DNA of 64,000 nt, taken from the NCBI GenBank assembly GCA_947383695.1, contig OX376642.1:992001-1056000 (forward strand), read 5' to 3'. The stretch's first letter is position 1. Every line of letters begins with the position of its first letter. The notes below the pieces were generated by a model that did no database searches, was not told where the DNA came from, and worked only from the letters and a program-made list of their open reading frames with translations. This document shows positions 56,209 to 64,000 of the stretch, one piece after another. A program made the position numbers and the translations under genes. This DNA comes from Actinomycetes bacterium. GTDB lineage: Bacteria > Actinomycetota > Actinomycetes > Nanopelagicales > Nanopelagicaceae.

Positions 56209-56784
56209 ATGGCTAATGAACAACCCAATCTGATCTGGATTGACTGCGAAATGACGGGGCTTTCTCTCGAGAAAGATGTCCTCGTCGAAATCGCTGTCCT
56301 CGTAACCGACTCTGATTTAAATGTGATCGGTGATGGTGTCGATGTTGTCATTAAGGCGACCCCAGAACAGCTTGCTGGCATGAATGAGTTTGTAACGCAG
56401 ATGCACACAACATCAGGGTTGATTACTGAAATCCCAAATGGCATCTCTGTTCAAGAAGCGGAAGCACGAGTAATCGCATATTTGGAAAGTGCTTCTACTC
56501 AACCTGGAAAATCGCCATTGGCCGGAAACTCTGTCTCCGTTGATCGCTCATTCATCGCACGCGATATGCCTCTTCTCAATGATTACTTGCACTACCGAAC
56601 CATCGATGTTTCATCGATTAAAGAGTTAGCGCGACGTTGGTTCCCAAAGGCGTACTTCGGTGCCCCTGCCAAGACCGGCAACCATCGCGCCTTGGGCGAT
56701 ATTCAAGATTCAATCGCTGAACTGGCGTACTACCGCCAAAGCGTCTTCATCTCCGCACAAAACGAGGCACCAACCACCTCGTAA
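56209..56784 (+). CDS. orn: Oligoribonuclease
   Basis: A 191-residue DEDDh exonuclease: IWIDCEMTGLSLEKD (Asp, Glu), the middle DRSFIARDMP and the final HRALGDIQDSIAEL. It degrades two- to five-nucleotide RNAs and is the essential end step of RNA decay in many Actinobacteria. It starts one base after tRNA-Arg with no room for a ribosome site, so its message must come from tRNA 3' processing or from read-through. Confidence 0.95.
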   Translation: MANEQPNLIWIDCEMTGLSLEKDVLVEIAVLVTDSDLNVIGDGVDVVIKATPEQLAGMNEFVTQMHTTSGLITEIPNGISVQEAEARVIAYLESASTQPGKSPLAGNSVSVDRSFIARDMPLLNDYLHYRTIDVSSIKELARRWFPKAYFGAPAKTGNHRALGDIQDSIAELAYYRQSVFISAQNEAPTTS

Positions 56785-56808
56785 CAACAGGTAGACTTTG
56801 CACCACAT

Positions 56809-56882
56809 GGTGGACGTAGCTCAGCTGGTAGAGCACCCGGTTGTGGTCCGGGATGTCGCGGGTTCGAGCCCCGTCGTTCACC
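56809..56882 (+). tRNA. tRNA-His (anticodon GTG)
   Basis: A cloverleaf with the extra G-1 pairing to C73, acceptor GTGGACG/CGTTCAC, anticodon stem CCCGG/CCGGG with loop TTGTGGT, and an encoded CCA. It lies 24 bases after orn and 55 bases before ppa, so tRNA-Arg, orn and tRNA-His are probably one transcript. Confidence 0.94.
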
Positions 56883-56937
56883 CCAAGTTTTAAAGTTGGC
56901 ACAACCCTTGCACCAATAAGTAGAGAGCCGGACTGAA

Positions 56938-57423
56938 ATGATTTTCGACGTCGTTGTTGAAATTCCTGCAGGATCACGTAACAAATACGAGATCGACCAC
57001 ATCACCGGTGAGGTGCGCCTAGATCGCATGCTCTTTACTTCAACTCGTTATCCATATGACTATGGCTTTGTTAAGAACACTTTGTCGCAAGATGGCGATC
57101 CACTAGATGCTCTCATCATGTTGGATGAGCCAACTTTTCCTGGTTGCGTTGTTTCATGCCGCGTTATCGGAATGCTCAATATGACCGATGAGGCTGGCGG
57201 AGATGACAAGCTTCTGTGCGTTGCAGCTGGAGATGTTCGCAAGTCTTATCTTCAGGACCTCAACGATGTCCCTGCTTACGAATTATCTGAAATCAAGCAT
57301 TTCTTTGAGGTCTACAAGACCCTTGAACCCGGAAAGTCGGTCCAAGGCGGCGAATGGGTAGGCCACGATCAAGCAGAGTTAGAAATCAACGCTTCATACG
57401 CCCGCTTCAAAGACTCTCACTGA
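56938..57423 (+). CDS. ppa: Inorganic pyrophosphatase (family I)
   Basis: A 161-residue soluble pyrophosphatase. EIPAGSRNKYEIDHITGEVRL opens the protein, and YPYDYGFVKNT and the metal site DGDPLDALIM follow. It pulls biosynthesis forward by hydrolysing pyrophosphate. Length is normal. It is followed after 47 bases by amtB, with a promoter-like TACTTT right after its stop. Confidence 0.96.
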   Translation: MIFDVVVEIPAGSRNKYEIDHITGEVRLDRMLFTSTRYPYDYGFVKNTLSQDGDPLDALIMLDEPTFPGCVVSCRVIGMLNMTDEAGGDDKLLCVAAGDVRKSYLQDLNDVPAYELSEIKHFFEVYKTLEPGKSVQGGEWVGHDQAELEINASYARFKDSH

Positions 57424-57431
57424 TACTTTTT

Positions 57432-57467
57432 CTCTCTAGGAACAACACATACGTTCCTTAAGGAGAG
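57432..57467 (+). promoter_or_regulatory. Hairpin sequestering the amtB ribosome-binding site
   Basis: The sequence CTCTCTAGGAAC (57432-57443) can pair with GTTCCT and GGAGAG (57453-57467). This gives six inner pairs, a three-base bulge, then six outer pairs that include the Shine-Dalgarno AAGGAGAG of amtB. The loop is nine bases. This would hide the ribosome site in the folded state. A TACTTT hexamer at 57424-57429 might start a shorter transcript that lacks part of the outer arm. Confidence 0.45.
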
Positions 57468-57470
57468 AAT

Positions 57471-59745
<2,275 letters not shown>

Positions 59746-59840
59746 ACGCCCAGTATGAGTGTGTCGGGGATGTGCGGCAAGGCGGGGGTTGCTGATAGGT
59801 TTCCCCCTGCATTCAAGCGTTTCCGGCGCCTGGATGCCTC

Positions 59841-59913
59841 GGGTGGTTAGCTCAGTTGGTAGAGCAGGTGACTCTTAATCACCGGGTCGGGGGTTCGAGT
59901 CCCTCACCACCCA
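59841..59913 (+). tRNA. tRNA-Lys (anticodon CTT)
   Basis: A cloverleaf with acceptor GGGTGGT/ACCACCC, discriminator A, anticodon stem GGTGA/TCACC with loop CTCTTAA, and T-arm GGTTCGAGT. CCA is not encoded. The next gene starts 40 bases downstream. Confidence 0.94.
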
Positions 59914-59953
59914 CTTACGACAGTAAGCCCGAGAATCTGAAGGAGCGCCAAAG

Positions 59954-60439
59954 GTGCCGCTTGGAAGCAATCAAGTAAATCATCATCCCGAACGCATTAT
60001 CTGTGGAGTTGGCGTTGATATTCATTCAATCATGATTACAGATCTCTACGATCCAACAGCGATTCCTACTGCATGGCAAAAGTTTTGGACGCAATTTCCA
60101 AAGGCAGATTTACCAGGCAACAACCAAGCATGGGGTGTTTCAACTCCTATCGAAGGATCTCAAGGACAGCTGCATTATGTTGCTGGAGTTGAAGTAAAAG
60201 CTGGTTATGTAGCACCAGCAGGTTTTGAAGTTGTTGTAATCCCTGCAGGAAATTATTTGGATGTCACCCACGTTGGTCCAATCATGACCCTTGCTCAAAG
60301 CTATGGCGAGGCTTATGGAGTTGTATTTCCTTCAGCGGGGCTAGAAATGCGGGCTGGGCAGCACCTTGAAAAGTATGACGCGATGCTTAATCCAATGGCT
60401 GATGATTACGAAATGGGAATTTTAATTCCAGTTAAATAA
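59954..60439 (+). CDS. GyrI-like effector-binding domain protein
   Basis: A 161-residue protein of the GyrI/AraC-effector-binding fold. It shows WGVSTPIEGSQGQLHYVAGVE, PAGFEVVVIPAGNYLDVTHVG and a final YEMGILIPVK. The family binds small hydrophobic ligands or, in E. coli SbmC, protects gyrase; no DNA-binding domain is attached here. The start is GTG with GAAGGAG ten bases upstream. A weak hairpin follows (GGGCTG/CAGCCC, 60447-60471). Confidence 0.8.
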   Translation: MPLGSNQVNHHPERIICGVGVDIHSIMITDLYDPTAIPTAWQKFWTQFPKADLPGNNQAWGVSTPIEGSQGQLHYVAGVEVKAGYVAPAGFEVVVIPAGNYLDVTHVGPIMTLAQSYGEAYGVVFPSAGLEMRAGQHLEKYDAMLNPMADDYEMGILIPVK

Positions 60440-60547
60440 TTAAAAAGGGCTGAGGTTGTTAGCCCCAGCCCTACTTCCCACAGCAGATCAGAGGTTCTTC
60501 ATATGATGCTTGGGCCAAGAAGCCGCGAAGTGTTTTTGTTGAGCTGC

Positions 60548-61780
60548 CTATTCTTTGATTCGCTCCAAAATGTGCGGGGCAGCCTTTGTGTATGCCTCTA
60601 GAAGAGTAATTCCGTAGGTCTCGGAAAAGAGCTCACTAAAGGGTTTACCTACGTTGTGCTTCTTACTCAAAGATATGAATTTATCAAGCCCATAATTAAC
60701 TATTAACCATTCATGGAAAGCCGAGCCTAATCCGTAAAGTCGTCCCGATCTATCTAGGCGTTCTAACTTAACCAAAAGGGCTACAACATCCTCTGGGGTA
60801 TTAAGTGATCTGTAATCGCTTGCATACTCTTTTGCGAACCACTCTCTGTAGAAGCGAAATCCATTTTCATATTGTGCAAAATCTGTAAATGAGCTGGATA
60901 GCGACATAAAGGTTGCACCTCCTTCTCTAAAAATTGGAGGCATCGATAAGTCTTTGACTTCCTCTGTTACTGCGTACTGTGGCTTTCCGTAAAAACGATA
61001 GAAATCTTGGACTACGTGGAATAGCTCATGTGACGGAACAACTAAATTACTTTCGTCTAGGGTCGCTGCGGTTGCTCGACTTGGATATGCAGCGCCTGCG
61101 TGCGCTGCCGGACCTGTGCATTGATTAGTAATGACCGAACATTCTGAGTTATAGAAAGTTCCTGGCGCTCCATATGAAGCATTCACCGTGGACTCATCCT
61201 TCTTCCACCAGTCAGTAAAGAAAATCAATCCCGATTGAGTAGCAAAAAGCGTGCTATCCAATAATGCAGGCATGTCTTTTTCGGTGTACACATGAATTGT
61301 GACTACTCGGGGTGAATCTAAGAAGAGTGAATATACCTGCGCTGCATTCTCAACATAATTCTTAACCACTTTTGCAACATCTGGTGCTGCATAATTTCCA
61401 ATCCTGTATGTGAAAGTTAATTGGTTGCTGTTTACTCTTACGCTTTGAATAATGTCAAACGCTTTTTTAGCGGTCGCATTTATAACGACTGGCTTAACGC
61501 TTGGGGTTGGAGTTGGGGTTGGAGTTGGGGTTGGAGTTGGAGTTGGCGTTGGCGTTGGTGTTGGCGTTGGCGTTGGCGTTGGCTGCTCACCCTTATTCCA
61601 AATCAACTTTTTGCCAGATTTAATACAGGTATATACCTTGTTTTGATAAATCGTTTTCTGCTTAAAAACCTTGCAGGTTGATCCAGAAGTTATCTTTTGG
61701 GCAGATGATGCGGAAATTGGTAGCAGAGCGAGAGAGAGCCCGACTAACAATCCTTTGGCAACACTTCCCTCAACTCTCAT
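60548..61780 (-). CDS. Secreted metalloprotease-like protein with Thr-Pro repeat
   Basis: A 410-residue exported protein. Residues 1-27 form a signal peptide. Residues about 28-66 are a two-Cys module (CKVFKQKTIYQNKVYTCIKS, ending LIWNKGEQ) shared with the next upstream gene. A run of about 14 Thr-Pro pairs (about 67-94) makes a stiff linker. The rest carries SHELFHVVQDF near residue 250 and FREGGATF about 30 residues later. This gives the HExxH plus Glu layout of gluzincin-type zinc peptidases. I do not recognise a named family, and activity is inferred only from the motif. Confidence 0.7.
   Translation of the reverse strand: MRVEGSVAKGLLVGLSLALLPISASSAQKITSGSTCKVFKQKTIYQNKVYTCIKSGKKLIWNKGEQPTPTPTPTPTPTPTPTPTPTPTPTPTPSVKPVVINATAKKAFDIIQSVRVNSNQLTFTYRIGNYAAPDVAKVVKNYVENAAQVYSLFLDSPRVVTIHVYTEKDMPALLDSTLFATQSGLIFFTDWWKKDESTVNASYGAPGTFYNSECSVITNQCTGPAAHAGAAYPSRATAATLDESNLVVPSHELFHVVQDFYRFYGKPQYAVTEEVKDLSMPPIFREGGATFMSLSSSFTDFAQYENGFRFYREWFAKEYASDYRSLNTPEDVVALLVKLERLDRSGRLYGLGSAFHEWLIVNYGLDKFISLSKKHNVGKPFSELFSETYGITLLEAYTKAAPHILERIKE
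61501..61584 (-). repeat. Tandem hexamer repeat coding for (Thr-Pro)n
   Basis: About fourteen six-base units of the type GTTGGN (plus strand), with the third base drifting between G, A, C and T from one end to the other. It encodes the Thr-Pro linker. The gradual change of the third base indicates stepwise unit duplication, and the length may vary between strains. Confidence 0.88.
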
Positions 61781-61786
61781 TCCAAA

Positions 61787-61792
61787 AGGGTA
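61787..61792 (-). promoter_or_regulatory. -10 element, leaderless promoter of the Thr-Pro-repeat gene
   Basis: TACCCT on the minus strand, six bases before ATG 61780. Confidence 0.5.
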
Positions 61793-61881
61793 ATCGGAAG
61801 TTTGAGGTTTGCGGGAAATTAAACGGTCATATTTAATCTTGCCTTCGGCATGAATTAGGTAAAAAGAAAACCCTTTGATTT

Positions 61882-62226
61882 CTAGCAGTTTTTAAGTGCG
61901 TTTTTATTTCTTGAACAAGTTTCCCCAGGAGTTGGGCTCTCCGGTATTGCATTCGTAGAAGAGTTTGAGGATGGCGCTGATACGGGAGCTGAAGTAGGTG
62001 TTGGGGTTGGTGCAGGAGCTGGCTTTGCCACTGCTACGCCTGTGTTCCACACTAAATACTTTTTTGCAGTAACACAGGTATAGCTAACATTCTGGTAAAC
62101 AACTTTTTGATTTAAAACTTTGCAAGCACTTCCGGGAGTTACTTTTTGGGCAGCTACTGCTGTGCCTGGAATTAGGACACCCAGGGCAAGAACGGCGCTC
62201 GTAGCTACAACACTCTTCATTCCCAT
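61882..62226 (-). CDS. Small secreted protein with the shared two-Cys module
   Basis: A 114-residue exported protein. After a signal peptide (residues 1-26) comes the same module as in the downstream metalloprotease-like protein: PGSACKVLNQKVVYQNVSYTC, ending YLVWNTG. A Pro/Thr/Ser linker (APAPTPTPTSAPVSAP) and a short C-terminal GETCSRNKNALKNC with two more cysteines follow. It looks like a remnant or minimal version of the larger architecture. Function is unknown. The module may bind cell-wall or surface material (inference). Confidence 0.7.
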   Translation of the reverse strand: MGMKSVVATSAVLALGVLIPGTAVAAQKVTPGSACKVLNQKVVYQNVSYTCVTAKKYLVWNTGVAVAKPAPAPTPTPTSAPVSAPSSNSSTNAIPESPTPGETCSRNKNALKNC

Positions 62227-62232
62227 GGCTCA

Positions 62233-62238
62233 AGTCTA
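62233..62238 (-). promoter_or_regulatory. -10 element, leaderless promoter of the small two-Cys protein
   Basis: TAGACT on the minus strand, six bases before ATG 62226. Confidence 0.6.
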
Positions 62239-62317
62239 AACAGACCCTTTCAAATACGCATTCCAGAACAGAGTTGAATCGGTTTTGAGCGCAAGTACAC
62301 GGCGTTTCCGGTAATCA

Positions 62318-62794
62318 TCAGACACCTTCGTAGGCTTTCTTCATTGCAGCCAAATTAATCTTCTTCATGCCAAGCATCGCTTGAGTTGCTCGTTGAGAAC
62401 CTTCTGCATCTGGTCCGCCTAAATACATTCCCATCTCAGGTGCAATCACCTGCCAAGAGACTCCAAACTTATCTTTAAGCCAACCGCATTGACTCTCTTG
62501 TCCGCCATCTGCGATCAAGATATTCCAGTACTTATCAATCTCGGCTTGATCGGCACATGGAATTTGGAAAGAGATCGCTTCACTATGAGGAAACTGTGGC
62601 CCACCGTTGAGGCCAATAAATGGGCGGCCAAAGATTGTGAAATTAACGATGATCTCTTCACCCTGCTTATTACCAGGAGTATCGGTTGGCGCAATCCAGT
62701 TATCTGCCATTGAACTATTGGGAAAAATACTTGTGTAGAAAACCGCTGCTTCGCGTGCGCGACCGTTGAACCAAAGGCATGTAGTTAGCTCCAT
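62318..62794 (-). CDS. VOC-family protein (PhnB/3-demethylubiquinone methyltransferase-like)
   Basis: A 158-residue glyoxalase-fold protein with ELTTCLWFNGRAREAAVFY, IVNFTIFGRPFIGLNGG and the long C-terminal GSQRATQAMLGMKKIN, which is typical of the PhnB-like branch. The name from older databases suggests a methyltransferase, but the fold is VOC and no SAM site is present. Substrate is unknown. The start is supported by a leaderless -10 element. Confidence 0.87.
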   Translation of the reverse strand: MELTTCLWFNGRAREAAVFYTSIFPNSSMADNWIAPTDTPGNKQGEEIIVNFTIFGRPFIGLNGGPQFPHSEAISFQIPCADQAEIDKYWNILIADGGQESQCGWLKDKFGVSWQVIAPEMGMYLGGPDAEGSQRATQAMLGMKKINLAAMKKAYEGV

Positions 62795-62800
62795 AACTCA

Positions 62801-62806
62801 AGATTA
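62801..62806 (-). promoter_or_regulatory. -10 element, leaderless promoter of the VOC gene
   Basis: TAATCT on the minus strand, six bases before ATG 62794. Confidence 0.6.
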
Positions 62807-62878
62807 ACTGAGAAATTCAAGTTGCAGCCCTATTGGCACACCCCTACCGTTTCATCAACCAAATTGAGGAGAGCAATT

Positions 62879-63496
62879 ATGCGTTCACGGTCATTTGTCA
62901 CATCAGTTTTAGTAACTCTATTTCTAATCTCAGCGGTAAACCCTGCATCAGCCGATTCGGCAAAACCAGGACAAAGCATGACCCATATGAAGACAGCTGC
63001 CGGGGTTGCATCAACCCTTGAAGCAGCGGGAGTTATTCTCTACGTACAAGGCGGCGCAACATCTGCTGTTATTGGCGAGGATGTGAGTGCGGCAACTAGC
63101 CAGGTTGTATTCCATATTCCAGTAACTGCAAACAAGGCTGGAGTTCAACATACTGGAAGCAACATCATTTTCTTTAACACAGCAAATAACAAGTACCTCA
63201 CACTTAAGAACCCAGTAATCGATTTAGCAAAGGGTGCTGTTTCGGCAATAGTTCCTCAAGCAGGAGATGCGAAGGTGGATATTTTGACAATCACTAACGC
63301 GTCAACGGCAAAGCCAAAGATCACAAACGATAAGAAGATTAAGCAGCGTACAACTGCTTACACAGGTACCACATTGGTGCTTGCTCCAGGAGTAGCTGCA
63401 ACCATTGCATCAGTCTTAGGTTTGCCAGCAGGTTCATTGCCTGATGGTTTAGCTTTTGGAACAGCTGATGTAACTCTGTATTCCAAGTTGAAGTAA
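62879..63496 (+). CDS. Secreted protein, function unknown
   Basis: A 205-residue exported protein. The signal peptide is residues 1-26 (LVTLFLISAVNPASA). The mature protein is beta-rich with HIPVTANKAGVQHTGSNIIF, KNPVIDLAKGAVSAIV and a closing GLPAGSLPDGLAFGTADVTL. The order GSNIxF, NPxIDL, GTADVTL faintly recalls Htaa-type surface domains of Actinobacteria, but I would not assign it. GAGGAGAG before ATG 62879 sets the start; the frame is open 19 codons upstream. A Rieske gene follows after eight bases. Confidence 0.72.
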   Translation: MRSRSFVTSVLVTLFLISAVNPASADSAKPGQSMTHMKTAAGVASTLEAAGVILYVQGGATSAVIGEDVSAATSQVVFHIPVTANKAGVQHTGSNIIFFNTANNKYLTLKNPVIDLAKGAVSAIVPQAGDAKVDILTITNASTAKPKITNDKKIKQRTTAYTGTTLVLAPGVAATIASVLGLPAGSLPDGLAFGTADVTLYSKLK

Positions 63497-63504
63497 GGTC
63501 TAAA

Positions 63505-63918
63505 ATGGATCCAATCACGCGTCGTTCGCTCTTTGCAGGTGTGTGCGCAGTTGTTGCACTAGGTGGAAGTGAGGTACCCGCGGCAGCAAATGCAGCGGTT
63601 AAGAAACTTCCTGGCGGCAAGCTTTCTGTGAAGTTAGCGGATCTGCCTGCGCTATCTGCAGTAGGCGGGGCGATGCGGATTGGTTCCATTAAAGGCGTAC
63701 CTGTTGGTATTGCTCGAGTAGGAACAAATAAGTACACAGCCTTTAATCTGCGTTGTCCGCATCAGGGAGTTACAGTGACCAAGACTGAAAGTGGATGGAT
63801 GTGCAACGCACATAACTCAGAGTTTGAAAATGATGGTGACTTGGTCCTAGGTCCGGCCACAACCGGTTTGGCTAAGGTCGCTATCAAAGTGAGCCGTGGC
63901 GTGGCAACAATTGGATAA
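63505..63918 (+). CDS. Rieske [2Fe-2S] protein with Tat-type signal
   Basis: A 137-residue protein. A twin-arginine signal (TRRSLFAGVCAVVALG) at residues 5-20 suggests export in folded form. The cluster ligands are CPH (Cys84, His86) and CNAH (Cys100, His103). This is a compact stand-alone Rieske domain, too small to be the cytochrome bc1 subunit, which has long membrane helices. It may pass electrons outside the membrane. It shares an operon with the exported protein before it and the lipoprotein after it. Confidence 0.88.
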   Translation: MDPITRRSLFAGVCAVVALGGSEVPAAANAAVKKLPGGKLSVKLADLPALSAVGGAMRIGSIKGVPVGIARVGTNKYTAFNLRCPHQGVTVTKTESGWMCNAHNSEFENDGDLVLGPATTGLAKVAIKVSRGVATIG

Positions 63919-63938
63919 TTCGAAGGTAGGGTCATGAA

Positions 63939-64000
63939 ATGAAGAAGCTGATACTCCTTGTAATTGCCGCATTTCTCTTGGCTGGGTGTGCTTCGACTCC
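63939..64000 (+). CDS. Lipoprotein, 5' part only
   Basis: The frame starts at ATG 63939 and runs off the window. It encodes MKKLILLVIAAFLLAGCAST, a lipoprotein signal with the lipobox LLAGC. GGTAGGG lies about ten bases upstream. It begins 20 bases after the Rieske stop and probably belongs to the same operon. Confidence 0.72.
   Translation, partial: MKKLILLVIAAFLLAGCAST

Noticed and set aside
60447-60471. Terminator after the GyrI-like gene
   Set aside because: GGGCTG/CAGCCC can pair, but the T-run is missing; it is mentioned only in the gene entry.
61501-61584. CRISPR-like array
   Set aside because: Units are six bases with no spacers, and they encode a Thr-Pro linker in frame.

Overview
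The window reads as a dense stretch of a streamlined actinobacterial chromosome, most likely from the freshwater acI lineage (Nanopelagicales: Planktophila/Nanopelagicus-like). This is an inference from gene content and style. Base composition is visibly below 50% GC. Several genes are actinobacterial in type: mycoredoxin with a CGYC site, the tandem tig-clpP1-clpP2 locus, folC-DUF4233-ndk, a group II truncated haemoglobin, an Mtb-type RpiB with GSGNGEQ, EttA and Orn. Intergenic gaps are short; no stretch above 300 bases lacks a gene. Many start codons sit 6-7 nt after a TANNNT hexamer, the signature of leaderless transcripts. I saw no insertion sequence, prophage, CRISPR array or rRNA.

Layout: 1-3300 holds small membrane and hypothetical genes (DUF4190, DUF805, two DUF4177-like genes, a zinc-ribbon protein) and a single-domain voltage-gated cation channel. 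3291-5126 has mycoredoxin, a CPBP protease and an S51 peptidase. 5247-9263 is a complete polyamine-type ABC importer (potA, potD, potB, potC) with a strong hairpin after the binding-protein gene. 9275-10704 holds the most notable locus: a heliorhodopsin behind a UbiA-family prenyltransferase, divergent from trhO. 11666-16347 has an N-acetylglucosamine-kinase-like gene, a CoA-transferase, tRNA-Glu, tRNA-Gln, gltX and an FAH-family gene.

16363-43412 is almost entirely minus-strand core housekeeping. In transcription order it contains tig, clpP1, clpP2, an MFS gene, clpX, valS, folC, DUF4233 and ndk. These are followed by mreB, mreC, mreD, mrdA, rodA (elongasome), rng, rpsT, lepA, hemW, hrcA (with a large internal deletion), dnaJ, rsmE, a HIT gene, phoH, ybeY and a CNNM/CorC protein. 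The set links protein quality control, lateral cell-wall growth, RNA maturation and translation.

43456-64000 is mixed. It has tRNAs for Pro, Gly, Arg, His and Lys, a secreted collagen-like protein, rpiB, trmB, pepN, an HNH nuclease, a short MscS channel and trHbO. It also has an operon ettA, thioesterase, alpha-glucosidase, MFS, globin; then orn, ppa and amtB-glnB. The end carries a cluster of secreted proteins: a DUF1524-type nuclease, a Thr-Pro-repeat metalloprotease-like protein and a small relative sharing its Cys module, a 205-residue exported protein, a Tat-type Rieske protein and a lipoprotein cut by the window edge.

The main discovery candidate is the UbiA-heliorhodopsin pair. Secondary ones are the shortened HrcA, the tRNA-Arg/orn junction, an SD-sequestering hairpin before amtB, the atypical channel filter, and the paired secreted proteins with a shared Cys module.
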